Part shown: positions 27,790 to 36,630 of the stretch, in pieces | Layout: every line of letters starts with the position of its first letter | Numbering within the stretch: position 1 is the first letter of the stretch | Assembly (NCBI RefSeq): GCF_009746715.1 | Contig: NZ_VRKW01000015.1 | Location: forward strand, 17,944 to 81,943 | Length of the DNA stretch: 64,000 nucleotides | Source: Ketobacter sp. MCCC 1A13808 | Lineage (GTDB): Bacteria > Pseudomonadota > Gammaproteobacteria > Pseudomonadales > Ketobacteraceae | Direction: 5' to 3' | Translations under genes and position numbers: made by a program | Notes under the pieces: generated by a model | Told to the model about the DNA's origin: nothing | What the model saw: the letters and a program-made list of their open reading frames with translations, nothing else | Database searches by the model: none

Positions 27790-28860
27790 ATGGCTAGAAC
27801 GAAATTTACTATTGCGCAAGTAATCAGCAGGTTAATGTTGGCTAGTTGCTTCATGACACCGGGATTATCCTATGCTGCTGATATTATATGGAGCGGTTTT
27901 GCGTCGGTTGCTGCCGGACAAACATTGGGAAGCGATGATGCAGAGTATGTTGTTGATAACGTCACCGGCGGTGCATACGATAATACATTGCGCTTCTTGC
28001 CGGAAAGTACAATGGCCATACAGGCTTTCGCCCAAGTAAACGAATCGGTTTCAGCAACGGTACAAGCGGTAGCAAAAGGGTCAAATGAGAAAAGCTTTGA
28101 TACTTCGTTTGAATGGGCATATGCCACGCTTGCTGTAACTGACAATACAAAGATCAACTTTGGACGATTCCGCGCACCACTGTTCTATTATTCCGACTTT
28201 TTAGATACATCCTATGCCTACTATTGGTTAAGAGCCCCGACAGACATGTACGTTGCACCATATTCAACAACGACGGGTGTTTCTCTGAACGATTTTCGCT
28301 ATCTAGGTGACTTTGAATTATCCACACAGATTTGGACGGGGGAGGAGCAAATCGAGTTCCTGGGATCACCCGGTGAGCTGACTGACATGATAGGTATTAA
28401 CTTTATGCTAGCTTACGATTGGATAAAGTTACGTGCTGTGTATAACACGATGGATTCAGCAATTGAAGGATTGGGCGTAGATACTAAATTAATTTATTCG
28501 GCATATGCCGTGATCGCAGACTATGAAAATTTCAAGTTTAGAAGTGAATACGGAAATCTTGAGGATAATGACACCGGCTTAGAGGATAAATTTGGGTATG
28601 CTTCGGTGGGATACACTATGGGCAATTTTACACCCCATTATACCTATTCTGAGCAAGATAGAGCCGCTTTCTTTCTCGCAGAAACGGAAACTCACACAAT
28701 AGGGATACGCTGGGACTATTTGCCCGGTACAGCGTTTAAATTGGAGTACTCAGAATCTACAACTGAAGCAACTCCATGTGATCCTATGAGCGGGATGTGC
28801 CTTCCTCCGCAAGAAACCAAAATTGAAGTAGTCGCCGCAGCAATTGACTTAGTATTTTAG
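27790..28860 (+). CDS. Outer-membrane beta-barrel protein, porin-like, locus A
   Basis: The 356-residue protein has a signal peptide (basic MARTKF, hydrophobic core, cleavage after GLSYA) followed by alternating, aromatic-rich strands, and it ends in AAIDLVF with the terminal Phe used for outer-membrane assembly. GRFRAPLFYYSDFLDTSYAY is the conserved barrel segment near residue 125 and also occurs in similar form in the 427-residue barrel at 40840. It starts after a GGAG site. A PstS-like gene follows after 13 bases. Porin-type function is inferred; the substrate is unknown. Confidence 0.75.
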   Translation: MARTKFTIAQVISRLMLASCFMTPGLSYAADIIWSGFASVAAGQTLGSDDAEYVVDNVTGGAYDNTLRFLPESTMAIQAFAQVNESVSATVQAVAKGSNEKSFDTSFEWAYATLAVTDNTKINFGRFRAPLFYYSDFLDTSYAYYWLRAPTDMYVAPYSTTTGVSLNDFRYLGDFELSTQIWTGEEQIEFLGSPGELTDMIGINFMLAYDWIKLRAVYNTMDSAIEGLGVDTKLIYSAYAVIADYENFKFRSEYGNLEDNDTGLEDKFGYASVGYTMGNFTPHYTYSEQDRAAFFLAETETHTIGIRWDYLPGTAFKLEYSESTTEATPCDPMSGMCLPPQETKIEVVAAAIDLVF

Positions 28861-28873
28861 AGAGGGGATTAAT

Positions 28874-29305
28874 ATGATTAGATTCAATATAACGGCTACT
28901 TTAGTAGCTTGTATTATATCATTTCTTTCTTCCCATTCCTTTGCCGATGTAGTCGTGATTGTAAACCCAAGTAATTCTGTATCAGAGCTCAATGATAAGT
29001 GGCTTGGTGCCATATTCTTAGGGAAGAAAACGAAATTTCCGGACGGTAGCTCGGCTGTACCTATTGAACAGCAACCGGGTACGTCAGCCCGGGATAAATT
29101 TAATGAGAAAATTCTTGAAAAGAATGAAGGACAGTTGAGAGCATATTGGTCTCAGCGGATTTTTACGGGTAAAGGTCAACCACCCAAAACTGTCAACGGG
29201 AGCGCTGACGTAAAGAAGCTGGTATCGGAGAATCCAGTATTCATTGGGTATATTGATGCATCAGAAATTGATGATACGGTAAAAGTTATCCGAAAGCTTG
29301 AATAG
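28874..29305 (+). CDS. Small secreted PstS-like (PBP-like) protein, locus A
   Basis: The 143-residue protein has a signal peptide ending SHSFA, then VVVIVNPSNSVSELN and a run resembling one lobe of phosphate-binding PstS: LGAIFLGKKTKFPDG, SARDKFNEKIL, YWSQRIFTGKG and VFIGYIDAS. It is far shorter than a transport PstS (about 320) and no ABC permease is nearby, so it is not an ordinary transporter subunit. It is homologous to 40415, which is also paired with a barrel. A periplasmic sensing or adaptor role is inferred. Confidence 0.8.
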   Translation: MIRFNITATLVACIISFLSSHSFADVVVIVNPSNSVSELNDKWLGAIFLGKKTKFPDGSSAVPIEQQPGTSARDKFNEKILEKNEGQLRAYWSQRIFTGKGQPPKTVNGSADVKKLVSENPVFIGYIDASEIDDTVKVIRKLE

Positions 29306-29508
29306 AAATTTCCATTCAAACTTTTATAGCTCACCTTTGGAATATGAATTTAAGGTATACCTACAGAAGCGGTCCTAGATTCCCATCTTCAGCTATAAGT
29401 TACTGTAATATTTGAATAATAGTTGTTTTTTGAAAAAGCCGATAATGAGGAATATCGGATATATCATACGTCTCTAAAACCGGACTAATCGCGCTGTGCG
29501 ATACGCAT

Positions 29509-30759
29509 CTAATCGGCAATCCGTTCAAAACGTAATAACGCATACTCTCTTAGTCGATCGATAAAGCGTTGGTCAAACACGGTGGCAGGCGTCCAAAATC
29601 CACCTTTGCGTCCAACCTTGATATTGTCTTCAACATGATCCACTGCGAGACTGATCGCCGCCTGTCCCAGCATTTTGCTCGTGGTCCCATAACCAGGGTC
29701 CCGATCTCCGGTTACTTTAATTTTAATTACTTCTCCCGTTTCCGATTGCCCCCAGAAACGTAAATCGAAGCGCCCTTCTTTCCGCTCTTTGCGGCTCGGG
29801 CCTTCACCCGATTTTGGTAACCAAACTCGTTTCATCAACCCCCGCAGCGGCTTTATCGCCGCGCTAACAAATAGCCCGCCTATACCGGCAACAACCGCGA
29901 TGGCCCTTACTCGACCGTTTATGCCCTGCCCCGTCAACATGGCTTCATTATACGAAAAGCCTTTCCCATAGCCGTTGTCCGACAGAGCATTGCTGCGGTG
30001 AACCACACTTTCATTAATCGACGCCATTACAAAAGGAGCGATCCAGCTATTAAAATCCTCGTCAAACTCAGCGTTTTTAACTCTATGTTGGCGAACAGTG
30101 AACCCGTGGTTTTTCGGGCACAGTGAATAAGGATCGTTTAGCTCGCGTTGTATATTTTCATCTTTCGACGCCCTTTTAAACACGTCGATTAAGCTCGCCA
30201 CTGTGCCACCCGACATCCCGCCTTTAAGAGATTTAACCCGCATTTTAATATGGGCGACTGGCACGCCTGATTTCTGAAGGGCTTGTTGTTGTAAATAGTA
30301 GACCCCCATATCCGACGGAATAGAATCGAAGCCACAACAATTAACAATCCTGGATCCGGATTTTTGCGCCTCGGCTTGATATTTTTCCAGCATCTGCTTG
30401 ATCCAATGTGTCTCACCACTCAAATCGCAATAATCTGTGCCACTTTCAACACAACTCTTTATGACTGTTTCACCATGCAATGCGTAAGGGCCCACCGTAG
30501 ATATCACGACGCGAGTCTGCTTACACAACGTGGTTAATTCGGCTTCATTGCTTGCATCAGCGACTAGAATGGGTAGAGTCCTGCCCTCTTCCCCCAGGCT
30601 TTCCCTCAAATTTTTTAGCTTTTCCAAAGACCTGCCGGCTATAGCCCAATGCAGGGATTCCCGGTTATTCGAAAAGTACTGTACCAGGTAGCTCGTGAGA
30701 ATTTGACCGACAAAACTGGTCGCTCCAAACACTACGATATCAAACGTTTTGTTCTCCAT
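29509..30759 (-). CDS. Saccharopine-dehydrogenase-like / trans-acting enoyl reductase family protein
   Basis: The 416-residue protein opens with a Rossmann motif (IVVFGATSFVGQ) and has AGRSLEKLKNL, STVGPYALHGETVIKSCVESGTDYCDLSGE and the conserved CGFDSIPSD, all of the saccharopine dehydrogenase NADP-binding family that includes the mycobacterial trans-acting enoyl reductases. A weak hydrophobic stretch near residue 280 fits peripheral membrane binding. The substrate is probably a lipid, but the sequence does not show it. It is transcribed alone. Confidence 0.88.
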   Translation of the reverse strand: MENKTFDIVVFGATSFVGQILTSYLVQYFSNNRESLHWAIAGRSLEKLKNLRESLGEEGRTLPILVADASNEAELTTLCKQTRVVISTVGPYALHGETVIKSCVESGTDYCDLSGETHWIKQMLEKYQAEAQKSGSRIVNCCGFDSIPSDMGVYYLQQQALQKSGVPVAHIKMRVKSLKGGMSGGTVASLIDVFKRASKDENIQRELNDPYSLCPKNHGFTVRQHRVKNAEFDEDFNSWIAPFVMASINESVVHRSNALSDNGYGKGFSYNEAMLTGQGINGRVRAIAVVAGIGGLFVSAAIKPLRGLMKRVWLPKSGEGPSRKERKEGRFDLRFWGQSETGEVIKIKVTGDRDPGYGTTSKMLGQAAISLAVDHVEDNIKVGRKGGFWTPATVFDQRFIDRLREYALLRFERIAD

Positions 30760-31181
30760 ACTCGGTGCCTATCCATAGATTAATACGAAAAGTGAATTTG
30801 CATACTATCTTCGCTCTGCGAAATCTGAGCCAATCTGAGTTCATCGTAGAGCGATCTGGATTCATTATCGAAATCTGAAAATTCAACGCTGCCATCTCTA
30901 CTCAAGGCAGAACCGAAAACCGAACAGAATAGGCCGATGCGATTCGTATAACCCTTACTTTCTGCGATCGTCAAACTGCGATCAAAATAGAAACAATTTG
31001 CGCCTCACTCTTTATAGTTTTTTCAAATTTTTGAAAATATTTCAGATAGTAGGACGTGGTCTCAGGTAAATACGTAATCAATATAGTGCCATTAGCAGCG
31101 CCATAGAATTGGCCCCAAAATTGCGACTAAATAAACGAGAACAACAAACTGGAAGTAAATCTAAACAATCGGAGGTTTGAT
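30760..31181. other. Intergenic region before the PPOX gene
   Basis: A minus-strand frame of 64 codons exists at 30780-30974, starting at TTG without a ribosome site. I do not accept it as a gene. Nothing else is recognised. The PPOX gene has a GGAGG site at its start. Confidence 0.4.
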
Positions 31182-31646
31182 ATGAGTAAGTCTACAAGAA
31201 AGGAACTTTGGGAAGCTTTGGATGATAGTCCCTTCATCATGATTGGCCTCAACGCGAACGACGAACATAGCGAGCCAATGACCGTGCAACTGGATAAAAA
31301 CGCAGATAGCGAATTCTGGATTTTCACGACCAAGACCAACCGGATAGCGCAAGGCGGGCCCGCGATGGCTCAGTTCTCTAGCAAAAATCATAAAGTATTC
31401 GCCTGTATATCAGGCACTTTGAAAACGGAAGATAACCCACAAATAGTCGATAAGTTCTGGTCAAATCCCGTCGACTCCTGGTATGAACTTGGCCGCGATG
31501 ACCCGAGCCTTTGCGTAATGCGTTTTGAATTAAAGGATGCCGAGGTTTGGACCGTCCATCCCGGTATTAAGGGCATGTTTAAATTGTTCACAAATAACGA
31601 CGTGCAGCCCGAAGAAATGGGTAAGCATGAGAAAATCGCCTTGTAA
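31182..31646 (+). CDS. Pyridoxamine 5'-phosphate oxidase-fold protein, general stress protein 26 type
   Basis: The 154-residue protein has the split-barrel flavin-binding fold of the Pyrid_ox_like group: the SPFIMIGLN strand, MTVQLDKN, FWIFTTKTNRIA, then ACISGTLKTEDNPQIVDKFW and the C-terminal VHPGIKGMFKLF. It starts behind GGAGG. Members bind FMN or FAD and are induced by general stress. It opens a run of stress-type genes extending to 49480. The enzymatic substrate is unknown. Confidence 0.88.
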   Translation: MSKSTRKELWEALDDSPFIMIGLNANDEHSEPMTVQLDKNADSEFWIFTTKTNRIAQGGPAMAQFSSKNHKVFACISGTLKTEDNPQIVDKFWSNPVDSWYELGRDDPSLCVMRFELKDAEVWTVHPGIKGMFKLFTNNDVQPEEMGKHEKIAL

Positions 31647-31755
31647 ATTTCCATATGCCCATTGAATAGAAAAAGGCACCCTAGCGAAATTATCCTGGAG
31701 CCGCAACAGCAAAGACAGACTTTACTGATGCGGCTACTCATTTAGTTTCCATTTA

Positions 31756-32658
31756 TTAGGGTAGGTGACCTCCCCCAGTAACCCCCATCACTTCTGCAGT
31801 AACGTAACTCGATTCCTGAGAAGCAAGATAGACGTACATAGGTGCGAGTTCCGCTGGCTGCCCGGGACGACCCATAGGAACACCCTGACCAAAATTTTCT
31901 ATCTTTTCAGGGCGCTGTCCCCCACTTTGCTGCAATGGTGTCCAAATAGGGCCGGGGGCGACAGCGTTTACCCGTATTCCCTCGTTAATTAGCATTTTTG
32001 CGAGGCTTTTGGTAAAACCGGTAATCGCGCTTTTGCTGGACGCGTAATCAAGCAAACCGGCGGAGGGCTGGTAGGATTGGATAGACGTCGTATTAATGAT
32101 ACTCGACCCTTTTGGCATGTGAGGCACAGCAGCCTTAGTAATCCAAAACATTGAAAATACGTTGGTAGCGTAGGTTTTTTGAAATTGCTCTGAGGTTAAA
32201 TCAGCCAATTTTTCTACGTAGTATTGTTGAGCTGCATTGTTAACGAGGATATCGATAGATCCAAGTCTATCTACAGCAAAATGGACCAGCTCTTTGCAAA
32301 ATTCTTCATTAGAAATATCGCCAACAATTGAGCATACCTTCACTCCGCTATCTGCTAAATATTGCTCGGTTTCTTTGCCGTCGGTTTCCTCACTCTCCAG
32401 ATAAGTCAAAACCAAATCCGCTCCCTCTCGGGCAAAGGCAATTGCCACTGCCCTTCCAATTCCAGAGTCTCCGCCTGTAATTAAGGCTTTACGTCCAGTT
32501 AACCTGCCCGACCCTTTATACGATCTCTCTCCGTGATCCGCTTTAGGTTGTAACAGCGTATCAAGCCCTGGATCGGGTTGTGATGAATCGTATTTTGTCT
32601 CAGATAAATCATACTGAGATCGGGGGTCCTGCATAAAGTGTTGATTTTTTCTGTCCAT
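31756..32658 (-). CDS. SDR family oxidoreductase, YghA/general stress protein 39 type
   Basis: The 300-residue protein has a 45-residue hydrophilic N-terminal extension with DPRSQYD and PDPGLDTLLQPKADHGE-type sequence, diagnostic of the YghA/Gsp39 SDR group. The Rossmann motif TGGDSGIG, NNAAQQ (variant NNAG), a Ser and YASSK active site, and the C-terminal VTAEVMGVTGG follow. Such enzymes are often glucose- or stress-linked dehydrogenases in osmotic-stress clusters. It stands alone between the PPOX and dioxygenase genes. Confidence 0.92.
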   Translation of the reverse strand: MDRKNQHFMQDPRSQYDLSETKYDSSQPDPGLDTLLQPKADHGERSYKGSGRLTGRKALITGGDSGIGRAVAIAFAREGADLVLTYLESEETDGKETEQYLADSGVKVCSIVGDISNEEFCKELVHFAVDRLGSIDILVNNAAQQYYVEKLADLTSEQFQKTYATNVFSMFWITKAAVPHMPKGSSIINTTSIQSYQPSAGLLDYASSKSAITGFTKSLAKMLINEGIRVNAVAPGPIWTPLQQSGGQRPEKIENFGQGVPMGRPGQPAELAPMYVYLASQESSYVTAEVMGVTGGGHLP

Positions 32659-32961
32659 GATTACGTCCTGTAAATTGTATCAATTAATATCGTAAATAGT
32701 TTCATTGTTACCGTGGAATCACGATAACAGCTGACCGCTTTCAATCTCCATACCAATTCGCACGCGTGATGAATAAATTAATTCCTTGGGAGAGAAGAAT
32801 CCTTAAGTTTCAGAAAGCAAAAAAGCATCGGATCAGGAGTCCGGAATTTGTTGGCACATTACTTGTATCGCCATAGCTATCACCGAGCGCCACATGACGA
32901 ACCGACATGGTTCGCTTTTACCAGCAACGCAAACAAGAAAACCAAAGAAGGATAATGGGTT

Positions 32962-34329
32962 ATGGAACTACTATCTTTTAAGACGCCAGAAATAGCGCAC
33001 TTCGCTTATCTACTTTCAGATGGCCATAATGCCGCTCTGATTGACCCGAGACGCGACACGCAAGAATACCTAAAAGCAGCAAGAGAGCGGGGAGTGCAAA
33101 TCCGATACATATTTGAGACCCACCGCCAGGAAGATTTCGTCATGGGTTCTACCTTTCTAGCTCAACAAACAGGAGCACAAATTGTTAATGGCACCCATGA
33201 GCTCTTCGGCCACGGGGATCTCCGTCTAGAAGATGGCGAGCACGTCACACTGGGTTCTTTAAAACTACGTGCATTGCATACGCCGGGGCACACTCCAGAA
33301 AGCATGTGTTATGCAATATACGAATCTGAAGGTAATAAGCCCGCCTGGGGAGTTTTCACAGGCGACACCTTATTTTTCGGAACAACAGGACGAACAGATC
33401 TAACCGACCGAAATAAATCCGTTGAAAATGCAGCCATTCTTTATGATTCAGTTCATTCTAAATTATCGGGGTTGGGGGATACGGCTTTAATACTCCCGGC
33501 CCACGGTCCAGGTTCCGTCTGCGGTAGTGGGATGGCTTCGCGCCCTTCTTCAACCCTTGGTGTTGAAAAAAAAGAAAACGATGTGTTCACACTAAGCCGG
33601 CAAGAGTTCGCCAACAAAAAAGGAAGTGAACAATTGTCCCGACCTCCCTTCTTTCGGCATATGGAAAAAGTGAATCTGGAAGGTGGAATAGCACCGGTAA
33701 ACAGCACAGGTACAATTCAAATAGTCGATGTTGATACTATTCGAGAAAAAAATAAGGAAACACTTGTCTACGATACGAGAGAACCGGAAGCTTACGCGGG
33801 TGGCCACGTTAGCGATAGTTATAGTATATGGCTAGGCGGGTTACCCGTTTTCGGTGGGTGGGTGGCGGATAAAAATTCTGAGATTTATTTGATTACCGAC
33901 CGCGAGAGCGATATCGATACCGCCGTCACTTATCTTTCCCGAATCGGGATCGACAATGTGAAAGGTGCATTGGCCGGCGGATTCGGAAATTGGCGAAAAT
34001 CTGGAGCGCCAATATCGACTAGCGGCACTATCTCAGCACAGGAACTAAAGGATGATCCGCTATCATTCCAGATTCTGGATGTCCGCGAGAAAGACGAATT
34101 CATCAAGGGGCATATTCCCGGATCTGAAAATATTTTCGTCGGCCATTTACTCCATAAACTGGATGAGCTTGATTTTGATAAAAGTCGTCCAGTGATAGTG
34201 ACCTGTGGCGTGGGACACAGGGCTGGGCTTGGCGTCAGTATTCTTCGCCGCGGAGGTTATAAAGATGTCCGCAACCTGTTGGGTGGAATGTCTGCATGGA
34301 ATCAGTTGAATTTAGCCACGATTCAGTAA
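32962..34329 (+). CDS. MBL-fold persulfide dioxygenase-like protein with two rhodanese domains
   Basis: The 455-residue fusion has a metallo-beta-lactamase domain (1-200), a first rhodanese (about 255-345) and a second rhodanese (about 350-450). The usual HxHxDH is HRQEDF (54-59), so two ligands are replaced (Q56, F59). H54, H110 (HTPGH) and D135 (TGDTLF) match the spacing class of the mononuclear iron triad of ETHE1, and H181 is also kept. The first rhodanese has Asp where Cys is expected (LITDRESD). The second has an active-site C415 in VTCGVGHR. Likely role: oxidation of glutathione persulfide and sulfur transfer. The family is known; its activity here is inferred. Confidence 0.88.
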   Translation: MELLSFKTPEIAHFAYLLSDGHNAALIDPRRDTQEYLKAARERGVQIRYIFETHRQEDFVMGSTFLAQQTGAQIVNGTHELFGHGDLRLEDGEHVTLGSLKLRALHTPGHTPESMCYAIYESEGNKPAWGVFTGDTLFFGTTGRTDLTDRNKSVENAAILYDSVHSKLSGLGDTALILPAHGPGSVCGSGMASRPSSTLGVEKKENDVFTLSRQEFANKKGSEQLSRPPFFRHMEKVNLEGGIAPVNSTGTIQIVDVDTIREKNKETLVYDTREPEAYAGGHVSDSYSIWLGGLPVFGGWVADKNSEIYLITDRESDIDTAVTYLSRIGIDNVKGALAGGFGNWRKSGAPISTSGTISAQELKDDPLSFQILDVREKDEFIKGHIPGSENIFVGHLLHKLDELDFDKSRPVIVTCGVGHRAGLGVSILRRGGYKDVRNLLGGMSAWNQLNLATIQ

Positions 34330-34358
34330 CTAAAAACGCATTATAGAAGTGAATAAAC

Positions 34359-35213
34359 GTGAACGACATAACTATGGAAGACACGTCAGCGCGCCCGATT
34401 GATGGACCGCTGAATAGCCTCAATAAACAGTTCCATGATCAGTTACTCATTGTGACTGGCAGTACACGTCAGCGACTGGACAACGGGAGCATACCGGTCG
34501 TTGTCCGTCTCGACAGCCGGATTGTTCTTGCCAAAGGTAGGAGCCGTTCGGTCTTTACTATTAATGACACTTACTACCATCAATTAAAGGCTCTAGCCCA
34601 CATTCCGCTTTTTTTATTTCTAAGCGCGCTAAATGGAAACACAAGCGAGCGTGAAAAAAATCAAGTAATGACTGCCCTGTCTGACATTCGAACGGATGAA
34701 AATTTCACCGCTGCGGACCTTTCCCCCATTCAGGACGCAGTGCAAACTTTAGTCAACTCTTCCGAATGGCCGTTAATGGAGTACGTAGCTGTCAGGAAAT
34801 TTAACCGCACGTTACAGCCCGCGTTTCAATCTCTCATCGCATTAGCTGCGAAAGACGAAGCGGAACAAACCCTGAAGGCACTACACGATATCGACAATAA
34901 ATTGAATGACCCGTACTTGTCTCAACAATGTTTCTATGTCGTTTGTGCTGGTCACCAGCCTAGATATAAATTGCTGGGTAAACAGATGTTTGAGCGTTGG
35001 ATTTTTGAAAAGACAAAGTCTCATGAAGAAGTCGAAAGACGTGTGCTATACGGGGAATCACTGGAGTCTGTTGACGCAGCGCGGGAGTTGGTCGTGACTC
35101 GATTGGTAAACGAGCTTATCGGGGAGGCATTCCTGAATAGCCCTTTAAGTATGAATCAAGACGTTCTTGGGCAAGCAGGTGAGTTAGCGGTGGAAGCCGT
35201 TTTTCGTGAATGA
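34359..35213 (+). CDS. Unknown protein, 284 residues
   Basis: I do not recognise this protein. It has no signal peptide or membrane helix. Residues 20-75 look beta-rich (LLIVTGSTRQRL, VPVVVRLDSRIV-like). The rest is helical and includes the Cys-containing segment QQCFYVVCAGHQPRYK near residue 195. It starts 30 bases after the dioxygenase stop, and its stop lies just before a second unknown gene, so a unit of dioxygenase, unknown, unknown and ChaB is possible. Composition and codon use are ordinary for this region. Confidence 0.7.
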   Translation: MNDITMEDTSARPIDGPLNSLNKQFHDQLLIVTGSTRQRLDNGSIPVVVRLDSRIVLAKGRSRSVFTINDTYYHQLKALAHIPLFLFLSALNGNTSEREKNQVMTALSDIRTDENFTAADLSPIQDAVQTLVNSSEWPLMEYVAVRKFNRTLQPAFQSLIALAAKDEAEQTLKALHDIDNKLNDPYLSQQCFYVVCAGHQPRYKLLGKQMFERWIFEKTKSHEEVERRVLYGESLESVDAARELVVTRLVNELIGEAFLNSPLSMNQDVLGQAGELAVEAVFRE

Positions 35214-35293
35214 ATATTAAAAATAGTCGGCACACTACACGCATCCTGTTCCAGCATAACCTCAACATAGTTGACAAACAAAGGTATAAAACG

Positions 35294-35752
35294 ATGGCAG
35301 CGAAAACAGTCAGTTCCATAATCGAAATGAGCAGAACACTTCATAAAGATTTACTGAAAAAAATCCAAAATAAAGAAAGCGCGGTAAACGACACCCGGTT
35401 AAGTGCTGCACTTGAGTACTTGGAAACCCTTGAATCCAAGACCACAGAAATGATTGAAGAGGTTCCGAAGTCAAACAGGAAGAACATCATGGATACTTAT
35501 ATACGATACTACCCTGTCGATGAAGAGGATGAAGCCCAAGCCACATTAGAAAATGTGAACGCCAGTGATATCGATTCCTTAATGTTCGCGATGGTAAAAG
35601 TCCGTCAGAAACTGGTTAACATTTATGACTTTTGCACTACCGACGCCCAGATTCCAGAGGTAAAAAAACTAATGGAAAACATACGTGACTTTGAAGTTTC
35701 CAAACTCCATGAGATAAGCCGCCAATTGAACGAGTTTGAAATGCAAAGATAA
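35294..35752 (+). CDS. Unknown helical protein, four-helix-bundle-like
   Basis: About 152 residues when started at ATG 35294 (MAAKTVSSIIEMSRTLHKDL). A longer frame from 35210 overlaps the previous gene but lacks conserved-looking sequence. The protein is almost entirely charged helices with heptad-like spacing (YLETLESKTTEMIEEV, LMFAMVKVRQKLVNIYDFC, VSKLHEISRQLNEF), compatible with a ferritin-like or tetratricopeptide-like bundle, but no metal-ligand pattern stands out. It probably acts with the preceding unknown protein. Confidence 0.6.
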   Translation: MAAKTVSSIIEMSRTLHKDLLKKIQNKESAVNDTRLSAALEYLETLESKTTEMIEEVPKSNRKNIMDTYIRYYPVDEEDEAQATLENVNASDIDSLMFAMVKVRQKLVNIYDFCTTDAQIPEVKKLMENIRDFEVSKLHEISRQLNEFEMQR

Positions 35753-35783
35753 CCCGGGATATTCCCGAAAGGAGGATAGTAAA

Positions 35784-36011
35784 ATGCCGTATCAAAACAA
35801 AACCGACCTTCCTGACCAAGTAAAGCAGCATCTCCCCTCACATGCCCAGGAAATTTACAAGGAAGCGTTTAATAATGCCTGGGAGCAATACGCCGACAAG
35901 AAAGACCGCAAGGGTGATGATTCCCGAGAAGCCACCAGCCATAAGGTAGCTTGGTCTGCGGTGGAGAAAAGCTATCGCAAGAATTCATCGGGTAATTGGG
36001 TTAAAAATTAA
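35784..36011 (+). CDS. chaB: ChaB-family protein
   Basis: The 75-residue protein starts at ATG 35784 behind an excellent AAAGGAGG site; a longer frame from 35736 is rejected. MPYQNKTDLPDQVKQHLPSHAQEIYKEAFNNA and HKVAWSAVEKSYRK are the hallmark of ChaB (PF06150), a small protein first linked to the ChaA cation antiporter. No chaA is present in the window, so here it appears as part of a stress cluster. Its molecular role is unclear in general. Confidence 0.9.
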   Translation: MPYQNKTDLPDQVKQHLPSHAQEIYKEAFNNAWEQYADKKDRKGDDSREATSHKVAWSAVEKSYRKNSSGNWVKN

Positions 36012-36012
36012 T

Positions 36013-36441
36013 TCATTCGGCAAACTGGCCCACGATCTGCTGAATCTGGGCAGCAGAAAGTGCCCCTGCCTGATCAAATTTCAATTTACCACCCACAAAT
36101 AATTTGAAATTGGGGATACTGCGAACACCAAAGCGGGCAGCCAGTTGTTGCTCGGATTCTGTGTTGACCTTTAACAAAATCGCCTTGCCTGCCAGGTTGG
36201 CGGCAGCCTTAGCGAATTCGGGCGCAACCATCTTGCATGGACCACACCACTCAGCCCAAAAATCCACTAAAACCGGTACAGCTGCATTATTAATTATGTC
36301 ATCAAAATTGACAGCGTCCACGCTTACAGGACTAGCCTGGGGTGGTAACGGTTGCTTGCAGCTTCCACACTTGCCGGTGGCAGCAATATACCGAGCCGGA
36401 ATACGGTTCTTTGATCTACAGTGGGTACAGGTTCTGATCAC
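36013..36441 (-). CDS. trxC: Thioredoxin 2 (TrxC)
   Basis: The 142-residue protein has the zinc-binding N terminus of TrxC with two CxxC pairs (CTHCRSKN and CGSCKQP) and a thioredoxin domain with active site WAEWCGPCK. It also has the cis-Pro region RSIPNFKLF and the usual C-terminal helix. It is convergent with chaB, with the stops almost touching. TrxC reduces protein disulfides in the cytoplasm and in E. coli belongs to the OxyR response. Confidence 0.95.
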   Translation of the reverse strand: MIRTCTHCRSKNRIPARYIAATGKCGSCKQPLPPQASPVSVDAVNFDDIINNAAVPVLVDFWAEWCGPCKMVAPEFAKAAANLAGKAILLKVNTESEQQLAARFGVRSIPNFKLFVGGKLKFDQAGALSAAQIQQIVGQFAE

Positions 36442-36630
36442 GCGTAGCCTCGTTGTTGTCTGTGTACTAAGCTCATGATATTGGGCCTTTCTACCTTGAA
36501 TACAAGTTAATAGCTCGATGCCGGCTTCGGCTACCTGATTCTATTACCTTTTTGTGGCCCTTGTGTTTCAGCTTAAACATCCTGTATAAAAATGGAGGCG
36601 AACGATGATGAGTAAACCAGAGAGGTAAAC

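Noticed and set aside
28874..29305. Annotating the PstS-like proteins as phosphate ABC transport subunits
   Set aside because: They are less than half of the normal length and have no ABC neighbours, so transport function is not supported.
30780..30974. 64-codon minus-strand ORF starting at TTG
   Set aside because: No ribosome site, no family; likely chance open frame, though it sits just upstream of the saccharopine-dehydrogenase-like gene.
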